From NCBI GenBank assembly GCA_965200805.1, contig OZ241384.1, positions 2,790,001-2,854,000 on the forward strand: a stretch of DNA of 64,000 nt, read 5' to 3'. Under the pieces are notes generated by a model. The model saw nothing but the letters and a program-made list of their open reading frames with translations, was not told where the DNA came from and did not search any database. Shown here one piece after another: positions 51,700 through 60,938 of the stretch. How positions within the stretch are numbered: the stretch's first letter is position 1; each line of letters begins with the position of its first letter. The position numbers and the translations under genes are program-made. The DNA comes from MPNP01 sp026709725 (GTDB taxonomy: Bacteria > Pseudomonadota > Alphaproteobacteria > Rhodobacterales > Rhodobacteraceae).

Positions 51700-52982
51700 G
51701 TGATACCCGTCAATGGTATCATTCGACAGAGTTTCTTTCAGAAAGATGTGCTCGCCGAGGAGGCTGCGCTCGACCTCGGTCAAAGAAACTTCCTCGCAGA
51801 TACTATCCCATGCCCCCGAATCGTGTCAATCTGCCTGGCAATGATGCCTTTTGCCGCATTCTCGCCGAGATGAAAGATGTGCCGGGCTTTGAGGCATGTT
51901 ACAAGCGTACTTGAACGGTTCTCCCCAACGATCAGCATCGCCTGGCTGGCCACATAACCGGAACGGTTTTGGGTGCAAATATCATAGGCAGGCGTCAGAG
52001 TCAGATTTTTTCCGTCCCAGAAAGCGGTATGGTTGCGGGCGTGATCGTCGGTGTTGCCGCACAGGACATTGAATACAAGCCTTCATAGAACTCGTGCAGG
52101 GTTACCCTTGGCGACCGAAAGCGGCCCCGAATGATTTCCGCAAGGGTCTCATAGCTGGCATATCGTGCCATCATCTCATCAAGACCGAGCAGAGTCAGTG
52201 CCGAAACCATGGCCTTGCGTATCTAGCCATCCCTCATCATAACGCGATCGAAACGCTCAACCAGCAGCACATCCTTGCCCGCAATCTGCTTGAGATGCAC
52301 GGGAGCAACATCAAGCCCCACCTTGGCAGCAAGGCTCATGGCGACATACTCCGCCTTCACGACGTTATATGTATCGATGTATCGGTCGACACCGAGAATT
52401 TGGCGAGCATCTTCGTTTCACCATCCTGAATCACTACCTTTGGGCGTGTGCCACCAAGTGATGTCCCGCGCAACAAAGCCTGCTCAAGATCTGGAACCAA
52501 TGGGATGCCATTTTCAACTTTTCCGCAGCAAGCAGCAAATCTTCGTGCATCGCGGCTTGGGTGGTGCGTGGTACATACTCATAAGCGGAGTTCTGGAAAT
52601 CCAGTGCACCGATTCGATCAGAGCCTGACTTGAGAAGATAGGTCAATTCATCAAGTTCAGCAGGATCAATATCCTTGCCCCTGCGCCCAAAGATCCGGTT
52701 CAGGATGACTCGACGGCCCCAGGCATCCGGTGCGGCATCGCGCAAAAATCCAGCCAGGTCCAGCCCGGCTTGAGGCAGAATCGCTCCCCGACACACCGGA
52801 AGTTCCGGCTCGTAAATCGGAATTCGGTTTGTTCGCTCCAGATAGCTCTGGCCATCGTTGAAAATCAGCCGCTTGCGATCACGGGTGATGCGGCCGGCAA
52901 CGACCGGTTCCGTTGCATCCGGGAGCCAGATCCAGACATAGGCATCCTCTGGTACTTTTGTCCTGCGGTGGTCAGAAGTCAT
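51700..52982 (-). pseudogene. hipA: hipA-family kinase toxin, multiply broken
   Basis: The minus strand encodes a HipA-type Ser/Thr kinase in pieces. The N-terminal part from 52982 is open and has FLRDAAPDAWGRRVI. A one-base loss near 52513 shifts the frame to NGIPLVPDLEQALLRGTSLG. TAG at 52223-52225 interrupts where Trp is expected in RDG-W-IRKAMVSAL. A one-base gain near 52060 shifts into CGNTDDHARNHTAFW, the catalytic-loop region. A further loss near 51810 precedes WDSICEEVSLTEVERSLL. With four lesions the toxin is inactive. The antitoxin gene upstream remains intact. Confidence 0.85.
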
Positions 52983-53310
52983 CCTTCACCGTCGTCGTTC
53001 CGGTGCGGGCTGATTGTGGTAGCAGCGTGAGCTTGCCGCGTTCCGCAGACAGATGACATGTGAGCGCTGTCGGTTCAGATTCGAATAGGTGCAGCCCGAC
53101 AACAGCAGCCACCTCGAAAGCTGCACCGATGGATGAGCCCATTTCGCCTTTTTCGATGCGGTGTACGAGGCCGCGTGATATTCCAGCGCGTTCGGCGACA
53201 TCGGCGACTGTGGAATTGCTTTCGATGCGTGCGGTATGAATCATCAGCCCAAGAAGCTCTGCGGCCTCCCGGGCATAGCGGGAATAGTGTCTCTGTGCGG
53301 GTTTTGGCAT
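52972..53310 (-). CDS. hipB: HipB-like antitoxin (XRE-family regulator)
   Basis: A 112-aa protein with a Cro/C1-type helix-turn-helix: VADVAERAGISRGLVHRIEKG, followed by GSSIGAAFEVAAVVGL. Its 3' end overlaps the hipA start by 11 bases, the usual hipBA arrangement in which HipB represses the operon and neutralises HipA. With hipA broken it is an orphan antitoxin. Confidence 0.88.
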   Translation of the reverse strand: MPKPAQRHYSRYAREAAELLGLMIHTARIESNSTVADVAERAGISRGLVHRIEKGEMGSSIGAAFEVAAVVGLHLFESEPTALTCHLSAERGKLTLLPQSARTGTTTVKDDF

Positions 53311-53420
53311 AGGGGAATAGATTTTTTAGGCACCCCACTTCCAGTCAGATGGGTGAGGGTATCTCAATGGAGTTACCATTCAGAATATGATCATCCGTGG
53401 CCCGATGACATCTTTTGCTG

Positions 53421-54146
53421 TCACGAACTGTTCCGGAGAATCGTCCGTGTGGACTGATCATGATGTCCGACAACCATTCCCGTCACCTCGCGTGTGAACA
53501 GGCCGTTTTCAACAACACCGGGAATTGCATTCAGTGATTTTTCAAGAGATTCCGGCTGTTCAATCCGGCTGCACTGACAATCGATGATGTAGTTGCCGCT
53601 GTCGGTTGTGACCGGGTGGCCATTTTGCGTTCTCCGTGTCAGGGCAGGGCGGGGCACGCCGACGTCAGCCAGGATCTGCACAATCTGGTCCCGAGTCCGT
53701 TTCCAGCCGAACTGAACAACTTCAACCGGGAGAGGAAAGGTGCCGAGACAGGTGACCAGTTTCGACTCATCACAGATGATGATCACCTCCCTTGCGGCGT
53801 GTGCGACGATTTTTTCCCACAGCAGGCAGCCGCCGCCGCCCTTGATGCATCTGAGATTTTCGTCAATTTCATCCGAACCGTCAATGACCAGATCCAGCTG
53901 ATCAATGGCATTGATGTCCGTGACGGCAATGCCGGCATCTGTGGCGACTGATGTCGTGCTGCGCGAGGTTGTCGTTGCAACGATTTCCAGCCCGTTCCGG
54001 ACCGCCTTTCCCAGCGTACGGACAAAAAAATGCGATGTTGTCCCGGAACCGAGTCCAATCCTGATTCCATTGGATACGAACTGCTTGAGTGCCGCCTGCG
54101 CCGCAGTGATTTTTGCCAGATCCTGGGGTGCATATTCGGTGTCCAT
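53421..54146 (-). CDS. rpiA: Ribose-5-phosphate isomerase A
   Basis: A 241-aa isomerase interconverting ribose-5-phosphate and ribulose-5-phosphate. Motifs: GIRIGLGSGTTSHFF, DLVIDGSDEIDENLRCIKGGGG and the Lys/Glu catalytic region. ATG 54146 is chosen: it overlaps the regulator stop as TGATG and has GGAG 8 bases upstream. It is the last gene of the xylB-HAD-rpiR-rpiA run. Confidence 0.94.
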   Translation of the reverse strand: MDTEYAPQDLAKITAAQAALKQFVSNGIRIGLGSGTTSHFFVRTLGKAVRNGLEIVATTTSRSTTSVATDAGIAVTDINAIDQLDLVIDGSDEIDENLRCIKGGGGCLLWEKIVAHAAREVIIICDESKLVTCLGTFPLPVEVVQFGWKRTRDQIVQILADVGVPRPALTRRTQNGHPVTTDSGNYIIDCQCSRIEQPESLEKSLNAIPGVVENGLFTREVTGMVVGHHDQSTRTILRNSS

Positions 54147-54982
54147 CAGGGTTTCTCCGTGATCCATGGATCGGGGGCCGGCAGCTGATCAGGAAATTCC
54201 TCACCATTTGCAATCAAGAGTGTTGAGGTCAGCATGCTGGTCAGAGGCCGGCCCTTCAGGCGTGATGCCAGCGGCGTCATGATCTTCATATGTTCATGGG
54301 GAGTGATCCCGACGCGCAAGGTCGAAACGCGGGCAGGGGGGCTGTTGGGCGCGGCAACCGCGACGACTGCCGCCCCCGGCCTTGCGCCTCTCGCCGGTTC
54401 GACCGGGCGTCTGGTCACCTCTGACTGTGAAAATGCAGGGATTGCATCATCATCCTGAATGTCATGGGCCAGTGCCGACTGGCGTGATGTGTGGATGATC
54501 GCCTCATATCTCAGACCAGGTCGGCCGAACCTGTGCCCTGCATCAAGGGCTGTGATTTCAGACATCCCCGTGCCAACAATCCCAATCCAGCGCGCCGTGT
54601 TGGGAATCCAGGCGGCGGCCCCAACATCCGGAATGGAAAAGTCCTGCAATGCACGCCGGATTGCACTGATTGAGTTGTGACAGGTTTTGCGAACCCCCTC
54701 GGCTGCTGCATCTCCGGGCCGTATCGGCTCGCAGGAAAGCGGTGCGGTCGGAACCAGGTCCTGGACGAGCCGTGTCCTGAACCCGTCGTAGGCCTCAAAT
54801 CCGAAGTGCCGGAAGAGACGAACAATCGTCGGGTCACTCACCCCACATGCTTGTGCAGGTGAGGCCATATTCATTTTTATTGCCCGTGCGGGCATTCTGC
54901 GGACATATTCGGCAGCATGCCGTTCAGCCCTGCCCATATCCGGGAGGGCAGGGCTGACCTTGGAGAGAAGGCTTTCTGTCAT
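54146..54982 (-). CDS. RpiR/MurR-family transcriptional regulator
   Basis: A 278-aa regulator with an N-terminal HTH_6 domain (ARAIKMNMASPAQACGVSDP then TIVRLFRHFGFEAYDGFRTRL) and a C-terminal SIS phosphosugar-binding domain (IVGTGMSEITALDAGHRF). The middle of the SIS domain (DDDAIPAFSQSEVTRRPVEPARGARPG) departs from the usual signal-sensing Ser motif and is rich in Arg/Ala. It presumably senses a pentose phosphate and controls this operon. It overlaps both neighbours. Confidence 0.87.
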   Translation of the reverse strand: MTESLLSKVSPALPDMGRAERHAAEYVRRMPARAIKMNMASPAQACGVSDPTIVRLFRHFGFEAYDGFRTRLVQDLVPTAPLSCEPIRPGDAAAEGVRKTCHNSISAIRRALQDFSIPDVGAAAWIPNTARWIGIVGTGMSEITALDAGHRFGRPGLRYEAIIHTSRQSALAHDIQDDDAIPAFSQSEVTRRPVEPARGARPGAAVVAVAAPNSPPARVSTLRVGITPHEHMKIMTPLASRLKGRPLTSMLTSTLLIANGEEFPDQLPAPDPWITEKP

Positions 54983-55689
54983 CCCTTTGCGGTCCCGCCG
55001 GTTCCAGCAACTGCGGGAAGAATATCAACAAGTCGGGAAAGTCTTGCCCTCTGCGTGTCGCTGATAAACCGACCGCCGCCCCAGCCGACAAGGAAAAAGC
55101 GTACACCCGCCGATTGCGCACAAGCAAAGTCAATCTCTGTGTCACCAACATAGACTGATCGTTCCGGCGTGATTCCCAGCTCCTCTATGACGCTGAGCAA
55201 ATGTTGCCTGTGTGGTTTCCGGCTGGTGACAGCATCGGCACCCAGCACGACATCGAAGAGGTGATCAATCCGCAGATTGCGGAGCACGATTTTTGCCAGC
55301 GCGTGCGGCTTGTTTGTGCATATGCCCAGTTTGATGCCGCGGGAATGCAGGGCCCCAAGGTCATTCCGGACATTGGGATATAAAGATGTCCTGCTGACGG
55401 GTTCTTCAGCATAAAACTGCATGTAGTCTTCAAGATACCGGTTCAGTTCCGCGGGGGAGTGGTCAATTTTCATGTCATCGAATATTCGACGGATCATTGA
55501 ACGTGAACCATTGCCTATGAATGATTCCACATAAGATACGTCAAGACATTCTTTCCCAATTCCATTCATGACCCTGTTCATGGCAGATGTGATATCGGGG
55601 GTGCTGTCGATCAGGGGGGTGCTGTCGATCAGTGTCCCGTCCAGATCAAATACAGCGGCGGATGCCGCCGGTCCATCATCTTCCCTCAC
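54979..55689 (-). CDS. HAD-superfamily phosphatase (Gph-like)
   Basis: A 236-aa haloacid-dehalogenase phosphatase. The nucleophile motif is VFDLDGTLIDS, motif II is ICTNKPH, motif III SRKPHR and motif IV YVGDTEIDFACAQSAGV. Directly after motif I the residues IDSTPLIDSTPDI show a 5-residue tandem duplication, caused by a repeated GGGGGTGCTGTCGATCA-like segment. This lengthens the loop between nucleophile and cap. It may be a phosphoglycolate or sugar-phosphate phosphatase. It overlaps xylB and the regulator. Confidence 0.88.
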   Translation of the reverse strand: MREDDGPAASAAVFDLDGTLIDSTPLIDSTPDITSAMNRVMNGIGKECLDVSYVESFIGNGSRSMIRRIFDDMKIDHSPAELNRYLEDYMQFYAEEPVSRTSLYPNVRNDLGALHSRGIKLGICTNKPHALAKIVLRNLRIDHLFDVVLGADAVTSRKPHRQHLLSVIEELGITPERSVYVGDTEIDFACAQSAGVRFFLVGWGGGRFISDTQRARLSRLVDILPAVAGTGGTAKG

Positions 55690-57209
55690 CGGCTGATCTC
55701 CTCCGGCAGGACTCCCGAGAGACGATGAGAGGCTTGCTTCAATGCATCATACAATGTCCGGTAGATATCGAAGAGTTCATCATACCGGGATTTCAGGTCG
55801 GTATCGGGTTGCCACTCGGCCTTGACCCTGCAGACCGTGTCAATCGCGCGATCGGACCAGGCGCCGTCATGGATGCCGGCAAGGAGTGCCGCGCCGAATG
55901 CTGCACCATGTGAGGCACTCTCGACAACAGTGGTTCTTGCCCCAAACATATCCGCCAGCATCTGATTCCAGAATCGGGAGGAGGAACCGCCCCCCGATGA
56001 CACGATAGCGCCCGTGTCCCACTGGCTTCCCGGGCAGACCTGTGTTGCGATATCCCGGAGCGAGAGGATGATTCCCTCGAAGACAGCCCTGTGGAAGTGG
56101 GTGTGATCATGATGTGAACGCACGCCCACAAAAGCCGCACTTATATGCGGGTCAGGCCATGGGCACCGCTCGCCCATCAGATACGGCAGGAAGATGAGAC
56201 CCTCGGACCCCGGTGCCACACCGGTCGCAATCGACTCCAGATCGTCATACGATGCCACACCCGTCTCCTGGCCGGACTGAATGTCCTTCCACCATTTGAG
56301 CGCACTGCCGGCATTCAGGGATACGCCCATGCAGTGCCAGGTCTCGGGCAGCACATTGCAAGACAGTTGGACGCGGCCAAGACTGTTTTCCAGAGGCCGG
56401 TCAAGGAGTGTGGCAACAATACCGGCTGTTCCAATTGTCGTTTGCAGACTTCCCGGCTGCCTCACACCTGATCCAAGTGTTTGAATGACTGCATCTCCAC
56501 CGCCGCCAATCACGGGAACTCCGGGCGCGATTCCAAACTCATCGGCTGCTGATGCTGTGGTGTAGCCTGTCACATCAAGGGAGCTGCAGACCGGTGCAAG
56601 GTGATGGTGCTCCAGACCGATCCTCTTGATGAGCGGGCGGCACCATTGCTGTTTTCTGACATCGAAGAGACCTGTTCCTGAAGCATCGCTGCCTTCGGTT
56701 GCAATCTCGCCGGTCAGGACAAGCCGCAGGTAGTCTTTTGGATTGAGGATGTACCGGGTCCGCTCATAAAGATCGGGTTCATTCTGCTGGTACCAGAGGA
56801 TTTTACCACCGGTGAAACCGGGGAGCATGCGATTGCCGACCAGTTGAATCAGCCCCCCAAGCCCCCCGCACATCCCGGTAATCTGCTCACACTGGGCTTC
56901 GTTCCGCTGATCATTCCAGAGAATTGCCGGACGGATGATGCGGTGGGATGCATCAAGTGCTGTCATGCCATGCATCTGCCCGGAGAGACCAATGCACCGG
57001 ACTTCGGCATCGGTTGTGCTGATCAGGGTCCGGACGGTTTTCCTGACTCCCTTTCGCCAGATTGCCGGGTCCTGCTCGGACCAGCCGGACTGCGGCTGCT
57101 GAAAATCGTATGTGGCGGTTTCTGCACCGAGAACAACACCGTCAGTTGACAGCATGAGCGACTTGCACCCTGATGTTCCGATATCGATGCCGAGATAGGC
57201 ACCGGTCAT
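55686..57209 (-). CDS. xylB: Xylulokinase
   Basis: A 507-aa FGGY-family kinase making xylulose-5-phosphate. Motifs: YLGIDIGTSGCKSLML (phosphate 1), GLSGQMHGMTALD (substrate loop with the catalytic-type region), GGGGDAVIQTLGSG and IVSSGGGSSSRFWNQMLADMF. Length is normal. It overlaps the HAD gene by 4 bases. Its upstream neighbours are decayed transporter genes, so it may once have been supplied by that importer. Confidence 0.94.
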   Translation of the reverse strand: MTGAYLGIDIGTSGCKSLMLSTDGVVLGAETATYDFQQPQSGWSEQDPAIWRKGVRKTVRTLISTTDAEVRCIGLSGQMHGMTALDASHRIIRPAILWNDQRNEAQCEQITGMCGGLGGLIQLVGNRMLPGFTGGKILWYQQNEPDLYERTRYILNPKDYLRLVLTGEIATEGSDASGTGLFDVRKQQWCRPLIKRIGLEHHHLAPVCSSLDVTGYTTASAADEFGIAPGVPVIGGGGDAVIQTLGSGVRQPGSLQTTIGTAGIVATLLDRPLENSLGRVQLSCNVLPETWHCMGVSLNAGSALKWWKDIQSGQETGVASYDDLESIATGVAPGSEGLIFLPYLMGERCPWPDPHISAAFVGVRSHHDHTHFHRAVFEGIILSLRDIATQVCPGSQWDTGAIVSSGGGSSSRFWNQMLADMFGARTTVVESASHGAAFGAALLAGIHDGAWSDRAIDTVCRVKAEWQPDTDLKSRYDELFDIYRTLYDALKQASHRLSGVLPEEISR

Positions 57210-57400
57210 GCCCCGACTCCCTCATCGCAGCAGATGCGGACATGTTTGAAATCAAGGTGTTCGGGCAGGCCTTCCCGACCATTCTCACCACCGACACCGG
57301 ATTGTTTCCAGCCTCCATAGGGGGCGTTGATAATCCCGGCATTCGCTGCATTGACCGCGACAGTGCCGGAATTGAGACGGCGTGAATAGCGCCCCATCTC
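57206..57400 (-). pseudogene. C-terminal remnant of an aldehyde dehydrogenase
   Basis: Only the last ~60 residues survive: SRRLNSGTVAVNAANAGI then PYGGWKQSGVGGENGREGL and a short tail, matching the C-terminal oligomerisation region of NAD-dependent aldehyde dehydrogenases. It is in frame with the ABC ATPase remnant upstream, so the junction looks like a deletion that removed the rest of the dehydrogenase. Confidence 0.75.
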
Positions 57401-57559
57401 ATCCGGATGTTTCCCGGTGTCGATCGTCCTCATCTTCCCGCTCCCGGTTTCGACCGTCACAATACAGCGTTCGCCGCGGAACCCATTGACCCGGACCGGA
57501 CTGTGGAATCCCTCAGCTGCATCTGAGGTGGACCGGATCCGGGCGTGCCCCGGTCGAAA

Positions 57560-58200
57560 GTCAGGCCTCGGGCCGGCATCACCTGCCACCCCAACGGGTT
57601 CGCCGCCCTTCATGCGGCCTGCCCGGGTGGCACAGTATCCATCACGGGAGTCCACTTCAATGGAATTCATTGCCGGATCACCGGGAAATCCGGCGACATA
57701 GATGTTGACGGGACGCTTCCGGAGTGTCTCACCATCTCCGATCTGCCGAATCTCCGCATTGTTCATGACAATAATCCGGTCTGACAGGGCAACGGCTTCT
57801 TCCTGATCGTGGGTGACATGGAGTGTCGTTGCCCGCATTTCGTCGCGCATGCGTCGTATCTTCACGGGCAATTCAGTGCGCAGTCGATAATCAGTGTGCG
57901 AGTGCGGCTCATCAGGCAGCATGACACTGGGGTTCCGCACAAGTGCCCGTGCAATCCAGACCCGCTGCGACTCGCCGGGCAGTGCCGATGGTTTCCGATC
58001 CAGAAGGTCATCAATTCCGAACATTGACGCAGCATTGGCAACTCCTGTTCTGGTCACAGGCCAGCTGACCTTTCGTGCACGCAGTGGAAATTCAATATTT
58101 TCATGCACAGTCATCGGTGAGTACAGCGCACAGGATTCAAGTGCCGGAGCAACATTGCACTGCGCAGGACCCCGGAGCCGGATCATGAAGACAGAACCGA
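57560..58200 (-). pseudogene. Decayed sugar ABC ATPase
   Basis: The frame is open but the protein is degraded. ALESCALYSPMTVHENIEFP stands for the Q-loop region, LPGESQRVWIARALVRNPS for the signature, VMLPDEPHSHTDYRLRTEL for Walker B and TLHVTHDQEEAVALSDRI for the H-loop. Walker A is missing, the signature LSGG has become LPGE, and the gene runs straight into the aldehyde dehydrogenase tail. It cannot be a functional ATPase. Confidence 0.82.
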
Positions 58201-58269
58201 TCACCAATCCCGGATATATCTCAATGCGGGTCTCGACACCGGCGGGCCAGGGGAGGTGGATACCGATGA

Positions 58270-59067
58270 GCCCGACCAGACCCCGGAACAATCCGTCCAC
58301 AATCTCCGCATTCCTGTCCCTCAGCTGCGCCAGAAGTCAGTCCGCAGATGACATGTTTCTGCATGATCCGGGCCGCAAACAGGGCGGGGGGGCAGCAAGA
58401 GACATGAGAGCGGCCTTGGGTCCCGCTGAATTTCAACTGAACCCCGGAATAATGACCAGACCGGACAGAACATTGTCGTGATTGCCATCCCCGGCCTGAT
58501 CAGTGGGGCAATCCGTCGTGGGATCGGGAGACGATCATGGCCATCAAGCATTTCTGTCCTTTCCAGGCTTTCCGGTATTTCAGGAAAAATCCATACAGCA
58601 AAAGGTTGCAAAACTCATTTTGAAGTAGACATGGAGCAGGGCAAGCCCGGTGTGGGTATCAGGCAGCCGGAGTTCCCGAAACAGCAGAAAGAAAGGGATG
58701 GCTGCAACGGCACCGGGAAACATCCGTGTTGAGATGGCGATGCAAAGGGCAGTCGCTGCCGGATTGTGATAAGGGCAACAGGATTTAATGCGAGTCCCGG
58801 CGTCGACAGGAACGGAACGGCATCAAATCCCGCCCAGCGGATCACTGTCTTCACCACGCCGAACCGGATGTGAAGGATGGAGTTCCACATCAGGGACATT
58901 GACAGCGGTGATGCAGGCAGTGGGATGAAGAACAGGCCGCGAACAAGACCCTGTCCCCTGAAATCCCGGTTCAGGAGAAGCACCGGCACCATTCCAGGAG
59001 TCAGCTCGACACGGATGCACAGCACAGGCACAGAGGTGGTTCGGCCCGGAGCTGACCAGAAGACCAT
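58270..59067 (-). pseudogene. Remnants of two sugar ABC permeases
   Basis: At 58690-59067 the minus strand retains LNRDFRGQGLVRGLFFIPLP and WNSILHIRFGVV, typical of MalF/UgpA permeases. At 58270-58560 another frame has PGMAITTMFCPVWS and QKHVICGLTSGAAEG, matching a MalG-type C-terminus (compare QKHIVRGLTFGAVKG in the first gene of the window). Both are broken by frameshifts and stops. With the ATPase remnant they show a former permease-permease-ATPase operon upstream of xylB. Confidence 0.7.
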
Positions 59068-59071
59068 ATCG

Positions 59072-59483
59072 GGCAGGACGGTTCTGCAGTTCGCAAGACC
59101 GGTGAAATTCGGTCATCCCGCATGATATGGTCCGTAAAGGACATGGACAGGTTGTGCAGGGTGGGGTAGACCATTCGAAATGACAGTGACATCGAGCAGG
59201 GCCCGGATCAGTCGTTCTCCAGGGGACCTTGTCCTGCATGCCTTTGGCTCGAACCATCAGTATCCGGAGGGGTTCATGCTTTTGACAGGAACCATGTTTG
59301 CCCCTACACAGGATCGGGGTGAAACGGCGGTGGCTTTACGCATTAGATCGGTGATGTTGTGACCATGTCAACCCCGCGCCCTGGCTCATTGTGGAACACC
59401 GTGACCTGTTCGAACAGGGCCGCACCCTGGCAATTCGGAGCCCGGGCACTCATGAAAGACCTCGCTGCACGCGGCATTCTGTC
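59072..59483. other. Stretch upstream of the 2-hydroxyacid dehydrogenase
   Basis: No gene recognised. It may hold further eroded transporter sequence on the minus strand and the promoter of the plus-strand dehydrogenase. Confidence 0.35.
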
Positions 59484-60437
59484 ATGAAAAGGGTTGTCAT
59501 CACCGATCAGGCATTTGGGAATACGCGTATCGAGGAAGCGCTGATCAGAAAGGCAGGCGCGGATCTCCGGTCCCTTCAGTTGAGCGATGAACATGAGACC
59601 GCAGAGGCAGTCAGGGGTGCCAATGCAGTTCTGAACAACCTTGCACCAATGACCGGAAATGTCATGGCAGGCCTCGCACCTGGTGCTGTTGTCGTCCGGT
59701 ACGGCGTCGGCATCGACAATGTTGATATTCGATCGGCAAAATGCCTTGGTGTGCGGGTTTGCAACGTGCCGGATTATGGTGTGGACGATGTCGCAGACCA
59801 CGCGGTCGCAATGGCGGTCTATCTCGCGAGGAAGGTTCATAAATTCGATGCAGCCATCCGGCATGGGGAATGGGAGATCACAAAAATCATCAGTGCGCTT
59901 CGCTCACTGCCGATGCTTATTGTCGGACTTGTCGGTTTTGGGCGGATTGCACAGGCCGTGGCGAAGCGTATGGCGGCATTCGGCTGCACCGTCATTGCGT
60001 ATGATCCATTCATCTCCCCGGACACAGCAAGGGATGCCGGTGTTACCCTCTGCTCCCTTGATGACACCCTTGCCCGTGCGAATATCCTGTCGCTTCATGT
60101 TCCGCTGACGAAAGAAACGCATCACATGATCAACGGCCAGTCCCTTGGGAAACTGCCACCCGATGCCGTGGTTATCAATACCTCGCGTGGTGGCCTGATC
60201 GATGAGGATGCGCTCGCCGCAGCGCTGATCAACGGCCATATCTCTGCGGCGGGTCTCGATGTGTTTGAAGCGGAGCCACTGCCCGAAACCTCACCCTTGC
60301 GGTCAGCACCAAATTCTGTGCTCTCTCCCCATGCGGCATTCTACTCCGATGCTTCGGTTCGCCGACTGCAAACCCTTGCCGCCGAGGAAGTTGTGCGCGC
60401 CTTGAACGGTGAACCATTACGCTGTGAGGTTGTCTGA
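59484..60437 (+). CDS. D-2-hydroxyacid dehydrogenase (CtBP-like)
   Basis: A 317-aa NAD-dependent dehydrogenase. The Rossmann motif is GLVGFGRIAQAVAKRM, the catalytic Arg lies in INTSRGGLIDEDAL, the Glu in LDVFEAEPLP and the His in LSPHAAFYSD. The N-terminal substrate domain includes VVRYGVGIDNVDI. ATG 59484 is preferred, as the upstream codons to 59391 lack similarity. It likely reduces or oxidises a 2-keto acid. It stands alone between the decayed transporter and the ribosomal genes. Confidence 0.9.
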   Translation: MKRVVITDQAFGNTRIEEALIRKAGADLRSLQLSDEHETAEAVRGANAVLNNLAPMTGNVMAGLAPGAVVVRYGVGIDNVDIRSAKCLGVRVCNVPDYGVDDVADHAVAMAVYLARKVHKFDAAIRHGEWEITKIISALRSLPMLIVGLVGFGRIAQAVAKRMAAFGCTVIAYDPFISPDTARDAGVTLCSLDDTLARANILSLHVPLTKETHHMINGQSLGKLPPDAVVINTSRGGLIDEDALAAALINGHISAAGLDVFEAEPLPETSPLRSAPNSVLSPHAAFYSDASVRRLQTLAAEEVVRALNGEPLRCEVV

Positions 60438-60938
60438 AATCCTGTTCTGCAGATCCGAAAGCAAGACCAGTATCGACCGTTGCAGTGCCTTCATTGGCGG
60501 AATTGACCGGGTTCCCCAGAACAGGCCGTTATCATGATGGCATCATGGTGAGCACCATATGAATTCAGCGAGCGATGATCCTTGCGGGAGCCAGGATGAA
60601 CGGGCCCCTCAACAGGACACAGTCAACCCCATGGCCCCGCGGCGCACACAAATCAGGCTGAACCCTGGAAACCGGTCCCCCGAACAGTCGCAGACTCCAC
60701 GGCCAGAGTCACAGATCCTGCCTGATTCAGGTTGCCGGAACCCTGTTCAGTTCCGAATCCAAGCGAATCGGAGCGGCGCACCCGACCCGTTCACTCTTCT
60801 CTCTGTGCACGGCCCGGTCAGGCGCAGTGGCGTCAGGCCGGGATGGCGGTGTCCTGCTGAAGGGCACATGACACAGCCTTCGCGGAAAGATGCGGACGTT
60901 GGTGAGAGAGTTCCCGATGCAATCAGCGCTGACTTCAG
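60438..60938. other. Intergenic stretch between dehydrogenase and rplI
   Basis: A plus-strand frame from 60559 has no motif, repetitive Pro/Arg/Gln composition and overlaps rplI, so it is not called. No clear terminator for rplI was seen. Confidence 0.4.

Noticed and set aside
51453..51914. Plus-strand frame of 153 codons
   Set aside because: Antisense to the decayed hipA C-terminal region. No independent support.
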